Assembly: GCA_002726245.1 (NCBI GenBank)
Contig: PBSM01000294.1
Coordinates: forward strand, 1 to 41,142
DNA: 41,142 bases
Source of the DNA: Planctomycetaceae bacterium
Lineage (GTDB): Bacteria > Planctomycetota > Planctomycetia > Pirellulales > Pirellulaceae
Direction of reading: 5' to 3'
The position numbers were made by a program, and so were the translations under genes. Numbering within the stretch: position 1 is the first letter of the stretch; each line of letters opens with the position of its first letter. Below, piece after piece: positions 17,696-25,759 of the stretch. The notes beneath the pieces were generated by a model. The model saw only the letters and a program-made list of their open reading frames with translations. It was not told where the DNA came from and did not search any database.

Positions 17696-19123
17696 ATGTC
17701 GCACGATCGTTACGAAAACCCACTCATCACGCGTTACGCATCGGAAAACATGAGCCGTCTTTGGGGGTCGCAGCGTAAGTTCTCGACGTGGCGACGTCTT
17801 TGGATCGCGCTTGCCGAAGCCGAGCAAGAACTCGGCTTACCGATTACCGATGATCAAATCGCTGAGTTGAAGCGACACATCGACGACATCGACTTTGACG
17901 CCGCGAGAGCCCACGAGAAACGTCTTCGGCACGATGTCATGGCGCACGTTCACACGTACGGCGATGTGTGCCCAACCGCCAAGGGGATCATTCATCTCGG
18001 CGCCACAAGTTGTTTCGTTACCGACAACACCGATCTGATTCTGCTGCGTGATGCGTTGCAACTCGTACGTCAGCGTCTCGTTTCCGTGATCCGTCGCTTG
18101 GCCGAGTTTGCGAAGCAACATCGCGACCAGGCTTGTCTCGGCTACACACATCTGCAGCCCGCACAGCCGACAACAGTTGGCAAGCGAGCCTGCTTATGGG
18201 CTTACGACCTCGTCCTTGACTTGGAAGAGTTGGAACATCGCTTGGACTCCCTGAAGGCACGCAGCACCAAGGGTACGACAGGCACGCAAGCCAGCTTTCT
18301 CGAGTTATTCGAAGGCGATCACGACAACGTACGCAAGCTGGAACAGGCGGTTGCGGAGAAGATTGGATTCTCAACTCGCTACGCCGTCACCGGCCAAACC
18401 TATTCACGTAAGATCGATTCGCAAGTATTGGATGTTCTCAGCGGGATCGCGCAGAGTGCTCACAAGGCGGCGACCGATCTGCGGCTTCTCGCCAATCGCA
18501 AAGAGATTGAAGAGCCGTTTGAGAAAGAGCAAATCGGGTCGTCCGCGATGGCCTACAAACGGAACCCGATGCGCAGCGAACGGATTTGCTCGCTCGCTCG
18601 CTTCGTGATGAGTCAGCAATCCAGCGCCGCAAACACACTCGCGACGCAGTGGCTGGAGCGAACACTCGACGATAGCGCAAACCGCCGGCTAATCCTGCCG
18701 CAGTCCTTTCTTGCGGTCGATGCCGTCTTGATCCTTTACCAGAACGTGGCTTCTGGCCTCGTGGTCTATCCAAAGGTGATTGCCAAGAATCTTGGCGAGG
18801 AACTGCCCTTCATGGCAACTGAAGACATCTTGATGGCCGCGGTCGCTGCTGGCGGTGATCGGCAAGAGCTTCATGAGAAGATCCGCCAACATAGTCAAGA
18901 TGCCGGTGCCATCGTGAAGAACGAAGGCAAGCCGAACGATTTACTTGAGCGGCTTGCCAACGACCAGGCCTTCCCGACGACGGATCTCGACGCGCCGCTG
19001 GAGCCCTCCCAGTATGTCGGCCGGGCACCAGAACAGGTTGACGAATTCATCGCTGACGTCGTACAACCCATTCTCGACAAGTACGACACCGACGACGCAC
19101 CAACGGCGGAAGTCAGCGTTTAA
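17696..19123 (+). CDS. purB: Adenylosuccinate lyase, animal-type
   Basis: 475 residues. It splits SAICAR and adenylosuccinate, releasing fumarate, in purine synthesis. The superfamily signature is [11 protein letters not shown] (Ser and Lys of the active loop), with HLGATSC and TGTQASF carrying other active-site residues. The sequence from [12 protein letters not shown] through [15 protein letters not shown] and on to VVYPKVI matches, as I recall it, vertebrate ADSL much more closely than the E. coli or Bacillus PurB type, including length (about 480 against 456 or 431). The ATG at 17696 opens [16 protein letters not shown]. Its 3' end overlaps the convergent epimerase gene by 11 bases. No other pur genes are near. 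Confidence 0.93.
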   Translation: MSHDRYENPLITRYASENMSRLWGSQRKFSTWRRLWIALAEAEQELGLPITDDQIAELKRHIDDIDFDAARAHEKRLRHDVMAHVHTYGDVCPTAKGIIHLGATSCFVTDNTDLILLRDALQLVRQRLVSVIRRLAEFAKQHRDQACLGYTHLQPAQPTTVGKRACLWAYDLVLDLEELEHRLDSLKARSTKGTTGTQASFLELFEGDHDNVRKLEQAVAEKIGFSTRYAVTGQTYSRKIDSQVLDVLSGIAQSAHKAATDLRLLANRKEIEEPFEKEQIGSSAMAYKRNPMRSERICSLARFVMSQQSSAANTLATQWLERTLDDSANRRLILPQSFLAVDAVLILYQNVASGLVVYPKVIAKNLGEELPFMATEDILMAAVAAGGDRQELHEKIRQHSQDAGAIVKNEGKPNDLLERLANDQAFPTTDLDAPLEPSQYVGRAPEQVDEFIADVVQPILDKYDTDDAPTAEVSV

Positions 19124-20192
19124 CGTCTCGGATCGCTCGCCGTTCGCTTCTCGACTTACGGAGCAAGCGTCGGATCTTGATCCATCGATTGGCCTCGTAC
19201 CATCGGACTGAGTCGTGAAGTTGCTCTTCGAGCGAGGCTCGTGGTTGCCAGCGAAGATGTTGCTTTGCTTTCTCGTTCGAGACCACCCACGCCGGTTGGA
19301 CGGCTTCGCGAATCTTGTCGATGTTAAAGGGATCGGGATGTCGCCGCACCTGCCCCCAAAGCTGACTGACCGCAGCCGCTGACCATGTAACGGGCGGAAT
19401 CAACGGAATCGGAAGCAAGCGTCGATTCATTGCACGAGCTATCAACGTCCCAAGCTCACTGTAAGATAGGGCACGATCGTGTGATGCGAAATAAATGCCT
19501 TGGCCCGGCTGCGTGGCGTCGCCTTCTGTCGCTGCCAGCCGTTCGCCACCGCAAACGGTTTTCAGCAACAGATCAACAAGATCTTCAACATGAACTAGCG
19601 CAAGCCTTGTCCTGCCCAAACCGACGACAGGATGGACCCCCCACATCGCGATCGCTTTGAAGATCGGCAATGTCGAGCGATCTCGCGGCCCAAAGACAAC
19701 GCCTGGTCGGATGATCGTTAGTGGCACTCGATCCGCCCATTTTGCCGCCGCCTGTTCTCCCGCCAGCTTGCTGTGGCCATAGTTGGAGACGGGAGCAGTC
19801 GGATCACTCTCGACGCGAACGGCATTCCGTTTCACGGGCCCAGACGCGGCAACCGACGACAGCAGAATCATGGTCGGCGGCGTCTCGCGTTTCGCACAAG
19901 CAGCCGCGACGAGCCCAACTCCCTCCTCGTTGACCTTCATCATGTCCGCTCTGCTCAACGCGGCCATCGAGCCGGCGAGGTGGAAGACGACGTCCACGTC
20001 GGCGACGGCTTCCTCCAACTGGTCTGGTTGTGTGACGTCGCCTTGGACGAGTGTTGCGCCGAGATCCGACAGCAGGCCCGTGTCGGAAGTGGGCCGCACG
20101 AGACAGTGTGTTTCAACGCCGTTGCGGACGAGCGCCTCGCAGAGATGACTGCCAATAAAACCCGTCGCGCCGGTGACTAACGCACGTTGCAT
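19113..20192 (-). CDS. NAD-dependent epimerase/dehydratase family reductase
   Basis: 359 residues. An extended short-chain dehydrogenase: nucleotide-binding GATGFIGSH at residues 7-15, then VVFHLAGS, and the catalytic YGHSK (Tyr-x3-Lys) near residues 138-142. The fold fits the 3-beta-hydroxysteroid dehydrogenase/dihydroflavonol reductase branch. It is directly downstream of the ACP-fused oxoamine synthase in the same direction (137-base gap with a palindrome). This arrangement recalls CerR, the reductase adjacent to serine palmitoyltransferase in Caulobacter ceramide synthesis, which belongs to the same family; so a keto-lipid reductase is an attractive inference. A sugar-nucleotide epimerase is the alternative. 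Convergent with purB by 11 bases. Confidence 0.85.
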   Translation of the reverse strand: MQRALVTGATGFIGSHLCEALVRNGVETHCLVRPTSDTGLLSDLGATLVQGDVTQPDQLEEAVADVDVVFHLAGSMAALSRADMMKVNEEGVGLVAAACAKRETPPTMILLSSVAASGPVKRNAVRVESDPTAPVSNYGHSKLAGEQAAAKWADRVPLTIIRPGVVFGPRDRSTLPIFKAIAMWGVHPVVGLGRTRLALVHVEDLVDLLLKTVCGGERLAATEGDATQPGQGIYFASHDRALSYSELGTLIARAMNRRLLPIPLIPPVTWSAAAVSQLWGQVRRHPDPFNIDKIREAVQPAWVVSNEKAKQHLRWQPRASLEEQLHDSVRWYEANRWIKIRRLLRKSRSERRAIRDVKR

Positions 20193-20219
20193 CGACTTAT
20201 CCTACTCTGGCTCACTTGC

Positions 20220-20308
20220 GTAGGTCACTTTCGCCGAAAGTGACCCTCTCTCTGAGTTCTCTCTCTGAGTGAGGGGCTCCGAGGTCACGCCCGGCGGTCG
20301 TGACCTAC
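20220..20308. repeat. GTAG-headed composite palindrome (BIME-like)
   Basis: Outer ends GTAGGTCAC (20220) and GTGACCTAC (to 20308) are reverse complements. The left unit is GTAG plus the hairpin GTCACTTTCGCCGAAAGTGAC; the right unit is an opposed GGTCAC/GTGACC hairpin ending CTAC. Between them is a direct repeat of CTCTCTCTGAGT. The element fills the gap between the two lipid-type genes. Confidence 0.75.
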
Positions 20309-20328
20309 CAATCAACCGACCCAATGAT

Positions 20329-21876
20329 CTAGGTCAGCAATCCCGTCTGCTTGCCGGCACGCGCCAACACGTCGAGCGCGAAGTCAATGTCTTCGATCGA
20401 GTGGATCGCCGAGACGCATGTCCGCAGTCGCGGCGCATCCATCGGGACGGCTGGATAGGCGACAGGAATCACAAGTAGGCCTTCTGAGCGACAGATCCAG
20501 GTCATCTCCAAAACGATATCCGTTGTGCGAGTCATGACGGGAACAATCGGTGTGCAACTCTTGGCAGTATCGAAACCGAGCGCCTTCAGGCCCGACAAGT
20601 AGTGCTCCTGGTTAAGTCTGAGTTTTTCAACAAGCTCCGGCTCCTGCTCAATAACATCCAGAGCCGCAATCGCAACACTGGCCTGACCCGACGGCAGAGC
20701 ACCGCTGAAGATATAACCACGAGCGTGATGCCGCAGGTAAGTGACAACCTCTTCTTTGGCCGCGACGAATCCGCCGCAACCCGCCAGCGTCTTTGAGAGT
20801 GTTCCCATCTTGATGTCGATGTCGCCAGCGTCCAAGTCGAAGTGCTCTTGAACGCCACGCCCGGTCTTGCCAAGCACGCCCAAGCTGTGAGCTTCATCGA
20901 CCATCAGTAATGCATTGTGCTTCCGGCACAGATCGATCACGCCCGGAAGATCAATGATGTCGCCATCCATGCTAAAGACGGCATCGACCACGACCAACGT
21001 TCGTCGATCGCCTCCGAGAGCCAACTTCTCCTTCAGCGAATCGATATCGTTGTGCTTGAATTCAAGGAAGTCGGCTCCCGACATACGGCAGCCGTCGATA
21101 ATGCTCGCGTGGTTCCACTGGTCACCGATAACGCAATCGCCAGGCCCGACAAGCGTCGAGATCGTGGCGAGATTGGTGACATAACCGCTGCTGAAAACGA
21201 TAGCGTTCTCCGCTTGCATAAAGTTCGCCAGCCGAGCTTCCAACTCCTTGTGTACAGTTGTCGTGCCAGCCAGAAGACGGACTCCGTGGTGTCCCGTTCC
21301 GAACTTCTCAATCGCTGCGATGGCTGTTTCTTTCAAGTGGCTGTGCCCGAGCAAGCCAAGATACTCGTAGGAACCGAGCATCAACATCCGTTTCCCTTCC
21401 GCAACGACCCACGCATCATCATGCTCGGAAATCACGGGCTCGAAGAAGTACAGATCGTCCTCTTTCAGTTGCGTGACTCGCCGATTCAGTCGCCGATAGT
21501 GTTCCAACAGATCGCCACTTGTTCCTTCCGCAGCCGACACTGTCGGAGACGCAACTTCGGCCGCGGCCGTGAGCTTACGATACGGCTTCAGACTATCAAC
21601 ATAAGCACTTAATTCGTTGATCGTCTCGAGTTCAAAGACCTCTTCCGAAACGAGCCGCTTACCGGTTAACGCTTCGATCTCCGTCGTAATCTCCGCGACG
21701 CCCATCGAGTCAACACCCAACTCGAACAGCGACGCATCGTAATCGACCGTTTCAACGTCGTTCCCTGGTTGCTTTTTCAGCCACTCAAGGATCGTGTTAT
21801 GAATCAGGACGTCGGTGTTTTCGTGCGTATCGGGAGATCGAGGAGGCGAAACGACTCCTTCTGATTCTTTATTCAT
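20329..21876 (-). CDS. Acyl-carrier-protein fused alpha-oxoamine synthase (SPT/AONS family)
   Basis: 515 residues in two parts. Residues about 20-95 are an acyl carrier domain with the phosphopantetheine site DSMG (Ser57). Residues about 115-510 are a PLP-dependent alpha-oxoamine synthase: SYEYLGL near the start, His in WNHASIIDG (stacks on PLP), VDEAHSLG, and the PLP Lys362 in GTLSKTLAG. Such enzymes join an amino acid to an acyl thioester with loss of CO2; the family includes serine palmitoyltransferase, BioF and KBL. The ACP fusion suggests the acyl group is supplied on this domain. With the reductase gene downstream, 3-ketosphinganine-like lipid synthesis is likely; a BioF role is unlikely as no bio genes lie here. 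Confidence 0.9.
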   Translation of the reverse strand: MNKESEGVVSPPRSPDTHENTDVLIHNTILEWLKKQPGNDVETVDYDASLFELGVDSMGVAEITTEIEALTGKRLVSEEVFELETINELSAYVDSLKPYRKLTAAAEVASPTVSAAEGTSGDLLEHYRRLNRRVTQLKEDDLYFFEPVISEHDDAWVVAEGKRMLMLGSYEYLGLLGHSHLKETAIAAIEKFGTGHHGVRLLAGTTTVHKELEARLANFMQAENAIVFSSGYVTNLATISTLVGPGDCVIGDQWNHASIIDGCRMSGADFLEFKHNDIDSLKEKLALGGDRRTLVVVDAVFSMDGDIIDLPGVIDLCRKHNALLMVDEAHSLGVLGKTGRGVQEHFDLDAGDIDIKMGTLSKTLAGCGGFVAAKEEVVTYLRHHARGYIFSGALPSGQASVAIAALDVIEQEPELVEKLRLNQEHYLSGLKALGFDTAKSCTPIVPVMTRTTDIVLEMTWICRSEGLLVIPVAYPAVPMDAPRLRTCVSAIHSIEDIDFALDVLARAGKQTGLLT

Positions 21877-22032
21877 CTCATGCCTACTGGTTTTTGTTTG
21901 TCGCGACGATTGCCAGCCAGGAGCCGCAATCTGTCGAGTGTGATTGATGTACCTCTAGCACGCAAGGCGGCGCTGTGTGACAACCGTCCGATAGGCTGCT
22001 ATTGCGTAACGGCCTGGGCAGCGGATCTTACG

Positions 22033-22536
22033 TTACCGCAGCCATTCGTTGCCGAGCAGGCGCCGCAGCAAGGCAATTTGGCCGATGTGAATGAACTCGT
22101 GTTTGGCGGCCCAAAGAATGGCCCCCAATTTGGTTTCGAACATCGGATGCGGTGGAACGTCCGACAACTCGTCGAAGAGTGATTCTGGCAGCGAGGGCAA
22201 TTCAGTTAACACACATTCATGCACACCATCGAGAACTGATCGAATTTCGTCGATGCTCGGGCAGTTGGCAGGATCGGCTTGCGGAACAGAGCCCTTTCCG
22301 AACGCTTTGCGGAAGCCGGCTGGAATGAGTTGCTCATCCGTGGGCTGCTCGCCACGAACTCGTTTCAAAGCCAAGCCGTACTGCGCGACGGCCAAATGTC
22401 CAACCTGCCAAGCGACGTGGGTGACGCCCTCGGTTGGCTGGCGAAACCAAAGCTCTGCGTCGATGTGACTGAGCATATCTTGTGTAAATCGACGAGCCGT
22501 CGAGACTTGCGCAAAGGCGTCTGAAATACGCTGCAT
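22033..22536 (-). CDS. DinB family (DUF664-like) putative metal-dependent protein
   Basis: 167 residues from the ATG at 22536, preceded by a strong AGGAGAAGG ribosome binding site. A longer frame upstream is not supported. The four-helix DinB fold is suggested by MQRISDAFAQVSTARRF at the start and by the histidines expected to bind a metal: WQVGHLA near residue 44 and HEFIHIGQI near 147-151. Members include thiol-dependent enzymes of mycothiol/bacillithiol type and DNA-damage-induced proteins of unknown role. It is divergent from the DUF1571 gene. Function cannot be fixed. Confidence 0.88.
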   Translation of the reverse strand: MQRISDAFAQVSTARRFTQDMLSHIDAELWFRQPTEGVTHVAWQVGHLAVAQYGLALKRVRGEQPTDEQLIPAGFRKAFGKGSVPQADPANCPSIDEIRSVLDGVHECVLTELPSLPESLFDELSDVPPHPMFETKLGAILWAAKHEFIHIGQIALLRRLLGNEWLR

Positions 22537-22748
22537 TGATGCCTTCTCCTGTAGCAAATTCGACCCGTTAGCTGCAATCAGCGTCCATTTTAGGCAATCT
22601 GTGGCTTGTAGCGATAGCACGCACTGTGCCGCCGCGTTAGTCTTGACCTGCTCGGTACACTTTATCGAGCGCTCACCGAAAGCCAGGGAAGTCCTTCACA
22701 TGCGCTGGTACACTTAGGTAGTGGTGAATCTACCGGGAAGGACGAATC

Positions 22749-23660
22749 ATGAGCGCAGCGATCAAATTGCGACGTTGTTTGCTTTCACTCACCGTTGGCG
22801 GGCTGCTCCTGGGCGGCGTGACCAGCGGCGAGGATCGTGTGACAACTCGCAAGATCGTCCTACCCGAATCGCTGGCCACGAGCGTCTTAACGCAATCGGC
22901 GCTACTCCGCCTGAATGCACTCCCTCACGACTGGCGGCAGCACCCACTTACCCCCGCCTTGCTCTATGCCGCAAAGCATCATCAACACATCGAAGACTCG
23001 GTGCAAGACTTTACGTGCATCCTCGCCAAGCGCGAACGAATCAACGGACGGTTGCGGGACTACGAGTATCTTAAGACAAGAGTCCGTAGACAGCAGACGG
23101 TCGATGGCCGAGTCGTAGAACCTTTCTCTGTTTATGCGGAGTTTCTAGCACCAAGCCGGCTGCGAGGCCGCAAAGTCATCTACATCGCAGGCGAGAATGA
23201 GAACAAGATGGTAGTTCGCAACGGCGGCAAGCGATTTAGTTACGTAACGGTACGCATCTCGCCGGACAGTGAAGCGGCGAAGCGAGAGAGCCACTATCCG
23301 ATTACAGAGTTGGGCCTGTCCAACGTCGTGACTCGGCTTGTCGAACGGGCTCGTGACGACATCGAAGCCGATCCGCAGGGCGAGAATACAACGGTGTCGT
23401 TCTTCGGCGATGCTAAGATCGACGACCGATCGTGTACTCACATCCGCGTAACGCACCCAAAACAGATCCCCGGGGTTACGTTCCACATCGCCAACGTCTA
23501 CGTCGATGAAGAACTGCATGTTCCGATCCGCGTCGAAGGATACGACTGGCCCGTCAAGGAAGGCGGGAAGCCATTGCTGCTAGAAGAGTATACGTACATG
23601 AAGCTAAAGTTGAACGTCGGGCTCCGCGACGATGACTTCAGCCTCGGCTTGCTGAAGTGA
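22749..23660 (+). CDS. DUF1571-type secreted protein
   Basis: 303 residues with a signal peptide (residues about 1-27; core LLSLTVGGLLLGGV). The mature region has the order HHQHIEDSVQDFTCIL (residues about 78-93), KRERINGRL, VYAEFLAPSRLRGRKVIYI and LRDDDFSL at the end, as in the planctomycete DUF1571 group of periplasmic proteins related to lipoprotein-carrier-like (LolA/LppX) beta structures. Role unknown; lipid or lipoprotein handling is only inference. The start has GGGAAGGACGA just upstream. It is a stand-alone gene between two minus-strand genes. Confidence 0.8.
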   Translation: MSAAIKLRRCLLSLTVGGLLLGGVTSGEDRVTTRKIVLPESLATSVLTQSALLRLNALPHDWRQHPLTPALLYAAKHHQHIEDSVQDFTCILAKRERINGRLRDYEYLKTRVRRQQTVDGRVVEPFSVYAEFLAPSRLRGRKVIYIAGENENKMVVRNGGKRFSYVTVRISPDSEAAKRESHYPITELGLSNVVTRLVERARDDIEADPQGENTTVSFFGDAKIDDRSCTHIRVTHPKQIPGVTFHIANVYVDEELHVPIRVEGYDWPVKEGGKPLLLEEYTYMKLKLNVGLRDDDFSLGLLK

Positions 23661-23759
23661 ATTGCCGCACGCTAGAGATCGGGAAAGACATTCCCTCCTC
23701 GTTGGCTCGAAGCCATGGAATCCTCTGAATTCCGCAAGCGTGGCAACTGGGTTCTATAA

Positions 23760-24710
23760 TCAACGTCGGCGCGCCCGCGGTGAAGAGAACGTCATTCGCC
23801 GTGCGAACGAAGGCGTTCCTGCAACTCCGATAACAGCTTGGATAGTTCGTCCGAACCGTGCTGTAGCAGGTCGCGCGTGCTGGTCGCGCGTGCTGGTCAC
23901 CGAATCGCCAATGATCTCCTGCAAAATCTGAATCTTCCCGACGAGCGTGCCCTGAGCCGCACCTTCTTCACGGCCTTTCTCCATCCCTTCTTCACGGGCG
24001 GCGATCAGGCGAGCTTCTTCGTCGTGAAGGAACTTCATGCGGGCTTCGTAGAACTGGCGATCTTCGGGCGATTGAAAAATCATTTCCAACACTCCTGCGG
24101 CTTCCTCGAAGACTGAGTCGCCCAACAAGTTGGCGAGTTCATGGACATCGCGTTGCTCCGCCAACTTCAGAAAACAAAACCATTGCTCAACACCGGGCAA
24201 GTCACACAACGTATTATCACCCAGAACGACATACTTCGGCAACTCCAGCGTATGGAATAGCAAGTCGTCCGTAAAAACCAAATCTCGTTGATCACAACGC
24301 AGGCGGAAACTAAGATGATAATCCGGCACGTCCCCGAAAAGCAGGCGGTCCAGCACGCAAATACTGATCGCAGGACGCAACTGATGATACGGATTGCCCG
24401 AGGACAACTGGCGCACGTAATTCAGACAGTTGTAGTACGTCAGCCGGCTCCGAAGATCCACCGGAAGCGTCGTTTGCATCTCGATGTTGTAGCGGCGGTC
24501 GTCCGCATCCTGAGCTAACACGTCCAAGATCGCCAGCTTTGCGTCCGAACGATCCCGTTCTTGAATCGGGTTCAGGATCTCCACCGAAGTGATCGGCCGC
24601 GGAGGTCGTAATACCGAGTTCAGAAAGTGGATCGTAATCCGCGGATGATCCGGACCGCCGAACACCAGCTTGAAGGCAAAATCGACTTTCGGATCGATAC
24701 CAAAAGGCAT
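23760..24710 (-). CDS. Rpn-type PD-(D/E)xK nuclease/transposase-like protein with shifted C-terminus
   Basis: 316 residues in the current frame. The N-terminal MPFGIDPKVDFAFKLVFGG and the nuclease core AILDVLAQDADDRRYNIEMQ (Asp, then ExQ) identify the Rpn/PDDEXK_2 group, which promotes recombination; it lacks the features of a self-sufficient IS. A Glu/Arg-rich helix (REEGMEKGREEGAAQG) follows near residue 245. After DSVTSTRD the sequence becomes atypical because of a 13-bp tandem duplication (23870-23895). Removing one copy gives DLLQHGSDELSKLLSELQER, ending at the stop at 23792-23794, as expected for the family. So the last about 45 residues are scrambled, while the nuclease domain is intact. 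Confidence 0.85.
   Translation of the reverse strand: MPFGIDPKVDFAFKLVFGGPDHPRITIHFLNSVLRPPRPITSVEILNPIQERDRSDAKLAILDVLAQDADDRRYNIEMQTTLPVDLRSRLTYYNCLNYVRQLSSGNPYHQLRPAISICVLDRLLFGDVPDYHLSFRLRCDQRDLVFTDDLLFHTLELPKYVVLGDNTLCDLPGVEQWFCFLKLAEQRDVHELANLLGDSVFEEAAGVLEMIFQSPEDRQFYEARMKFLHDEEARLIAAREEGMEKGREEGAAQGTLVGKIQILQEIIGDSVTSTRDQHARPATARFGRTIQAVIGVAGTPSFARRMTFSSPRARRR
23870..23895. repeat. 13-bp tandem duplication causing a frameshift
   Basis: GTCGCGCGTGCTG occurs twice without a spacer at 23870-23882 and 23883-23895. On the minus strand it falls in the C-terminal part of the Rpn-type gene. The single-copy form restores a family-like helical ending, so the extra copy is a recent slippage-type insertion. 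Confidence 0.85.
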
Positions 24711-24891
24711 GGGCGACCGCCTGCAGCGAAGAAGACCTAACGATGTCCGCAGTCTACCGGCTCCTCGTTCTTTCTGCTATCGGCCCACGCCGGGACCGCG
24801 AGTGAACGGCCGTCGCTTACCATCAGACGGCGTTTCGCATCGTATACTTTGCTGGTGATCCGTTCATATCTCTCGAACAGCGGGGCAAAGC

Positions 24892-25296
24892 ATGTCGAAA
24901 CTCGTCAAAGACGTTATGACCCGCAATACCGTGTGTGTGCCGCACTATGCGGTCGTCGATGTGGCGATCGATGTGATGTTGAGCAAGAACGTCAGCGGTG
25001 TACCCGTCGTCGATGATGATGGCCGATTGATGGGAGTCATCACGGAATACGATGTCTTGCAACTGTATGGCACCGCGGATTCATCGCAAAGCTACGCGAC
25101 ATGCGAGGAGTTCATGACTGCCCAAGTAAAGTCTGTTCAAGAGGACGCGAGTGTTGATGTCGCGGCCAGGATCTTTCAGGCTTCTGCGATTCGCAGGCTC
25201 CTGGTCACTTCCGGAGAGAAACTCGTCGGCATCCTTTCCAGGCGTGACGTGCTGCGTTGCATTCACGAGTCGCGCAATCGGGTCGCGAGTGTGTGA
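24892..25296 (+). CDS. CBS-domain pair protein
   Basis: 134 residues, two CBS motifs back to back: first about 6-60 (VKDVMTRNTVCVP, VSGVPVVDDDGRLMGVITEYDVL), second about 72-125 (CEEFMTAQVKSVQEDASV, AIRRLLVTSGEKLVGILSRRDVL). CBS pairs bind adenosyl ligands such as AMP or ATP and act as regulatory modules. There is no fused enzyme domain, so this is a stand-alone sensor-type protein in the cytoplasm. Transcribed away from the Rpn-type gene. Partner unknown. Confidence 0.92.
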   Translation: MSKLVKDVMTRNTVCVPHYAVVDVAIDVMLSKNVSGVPVVDDDGRLMGVITEYDVLQLYGTADSSQSYATCEEFMTAQVKSVQEDASVDVAARIFQASAIRRLLVTSGEKLVGILSRRDVLRCIHESRNRVASV

Positions 25297-25302
25297 GAGC
25301 GA

Positions 25303-25387
25303 GTTGGAGTTCCGCCTTCAGGCGGTCTATCGACTTCCGATTGCACGTGCAGGCAGGCGCCAGCAGACCGGCTAAAGCCGGTCCAAC
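25303..25387. repeat. GTTGGA-headed composite palindrome
   Basis: The element begins GTTGGA at 25303 and ends TCCAAC at 25387. It contains the hairpin CCGCCTTCAGGCGG (25312-25325) and, opposed, GACCGGCTAAAGCCGGTC (25366-25383). The two-hairpin head-to-head layout with complementary ends is the same as in the other palindromes of the window. It opens a 463-base gap (25297-25759) which otherwise holds the response-regulator remnant and possible promoter. Confidence 0.75.
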
Positions 25388-25449
25388 GCTCAAAGCGCTC
25401 GCTCTGCAACGCGACAAGCGCGGTACAAAAGTCTGTCACATGATGCAAG

Positions 25450-25551
25450 TCAAATCGAGAGATGCGTACTCCGGGAAACGGATCGCTCGATCAACCGGGC
25501 ATCGATCGGATTGTCTTCGACGAACAGCACCTTGATGTGGCTAGAAGCCAT
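25450..25551 (-). pseudogene. Response-regulator receiver domain remnant
   Basis: The minus strand reads, from the ATG at 25551, MASSHIKVLFVEDNPIDARL and continues IERSVSRSTHLSI to a stop. KVLFVEDNP is the first beta strand and acidic pocket of a CheY-like receiver domain, but only about 33 residues remain; the phosphorylated Asp and the rest are absent. A one-base change in the THLSI region may be the break. It is a decayed piece of a signalling gene. Too short to be functional as a receiver. Confidence 0.6.
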
Positions 25552-25617
25552 AGCGGCCAGTCGTTGCGGTAACGCGAGGTAATGGAATGGACGAACCCGA
25601 TCCACGTACCCCTCCCC

Positions 25618-25645
25618 AGTATAGGCGGTGCCTAGCCGCTTGCAA
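25618..25645 (-). promoter_or_regulatory. Possible sigma-70-like promoter for the response-regulator remnant
   Basis: On the minus strand TTGCAA (25645-25640) and TATACT (25623-25618) are spaced by 16 bases and point towards the remnant. Promoter-like boxes are common by chance, so this is a weak call. Confidence 0.25.
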
Positions 25646-25759
25646 GCGAACTCGGCAAGCTGGTTCGCGCCCCTGGACCACCGAGTCTTTGTCGGTCACG
25701 ATAGTGCTCGAATGCAGCCGAACGGTAGCTGATCCTCGCACAACAAGGACACACTACGA

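Noticed and set aside
20329..21876. BioF (biotin) assignment for the oxoamine synthase
   Set aside because: Fused carrier domain and neighbouring reductase fit a lipid-type pathway; no biotin genes are nearby.
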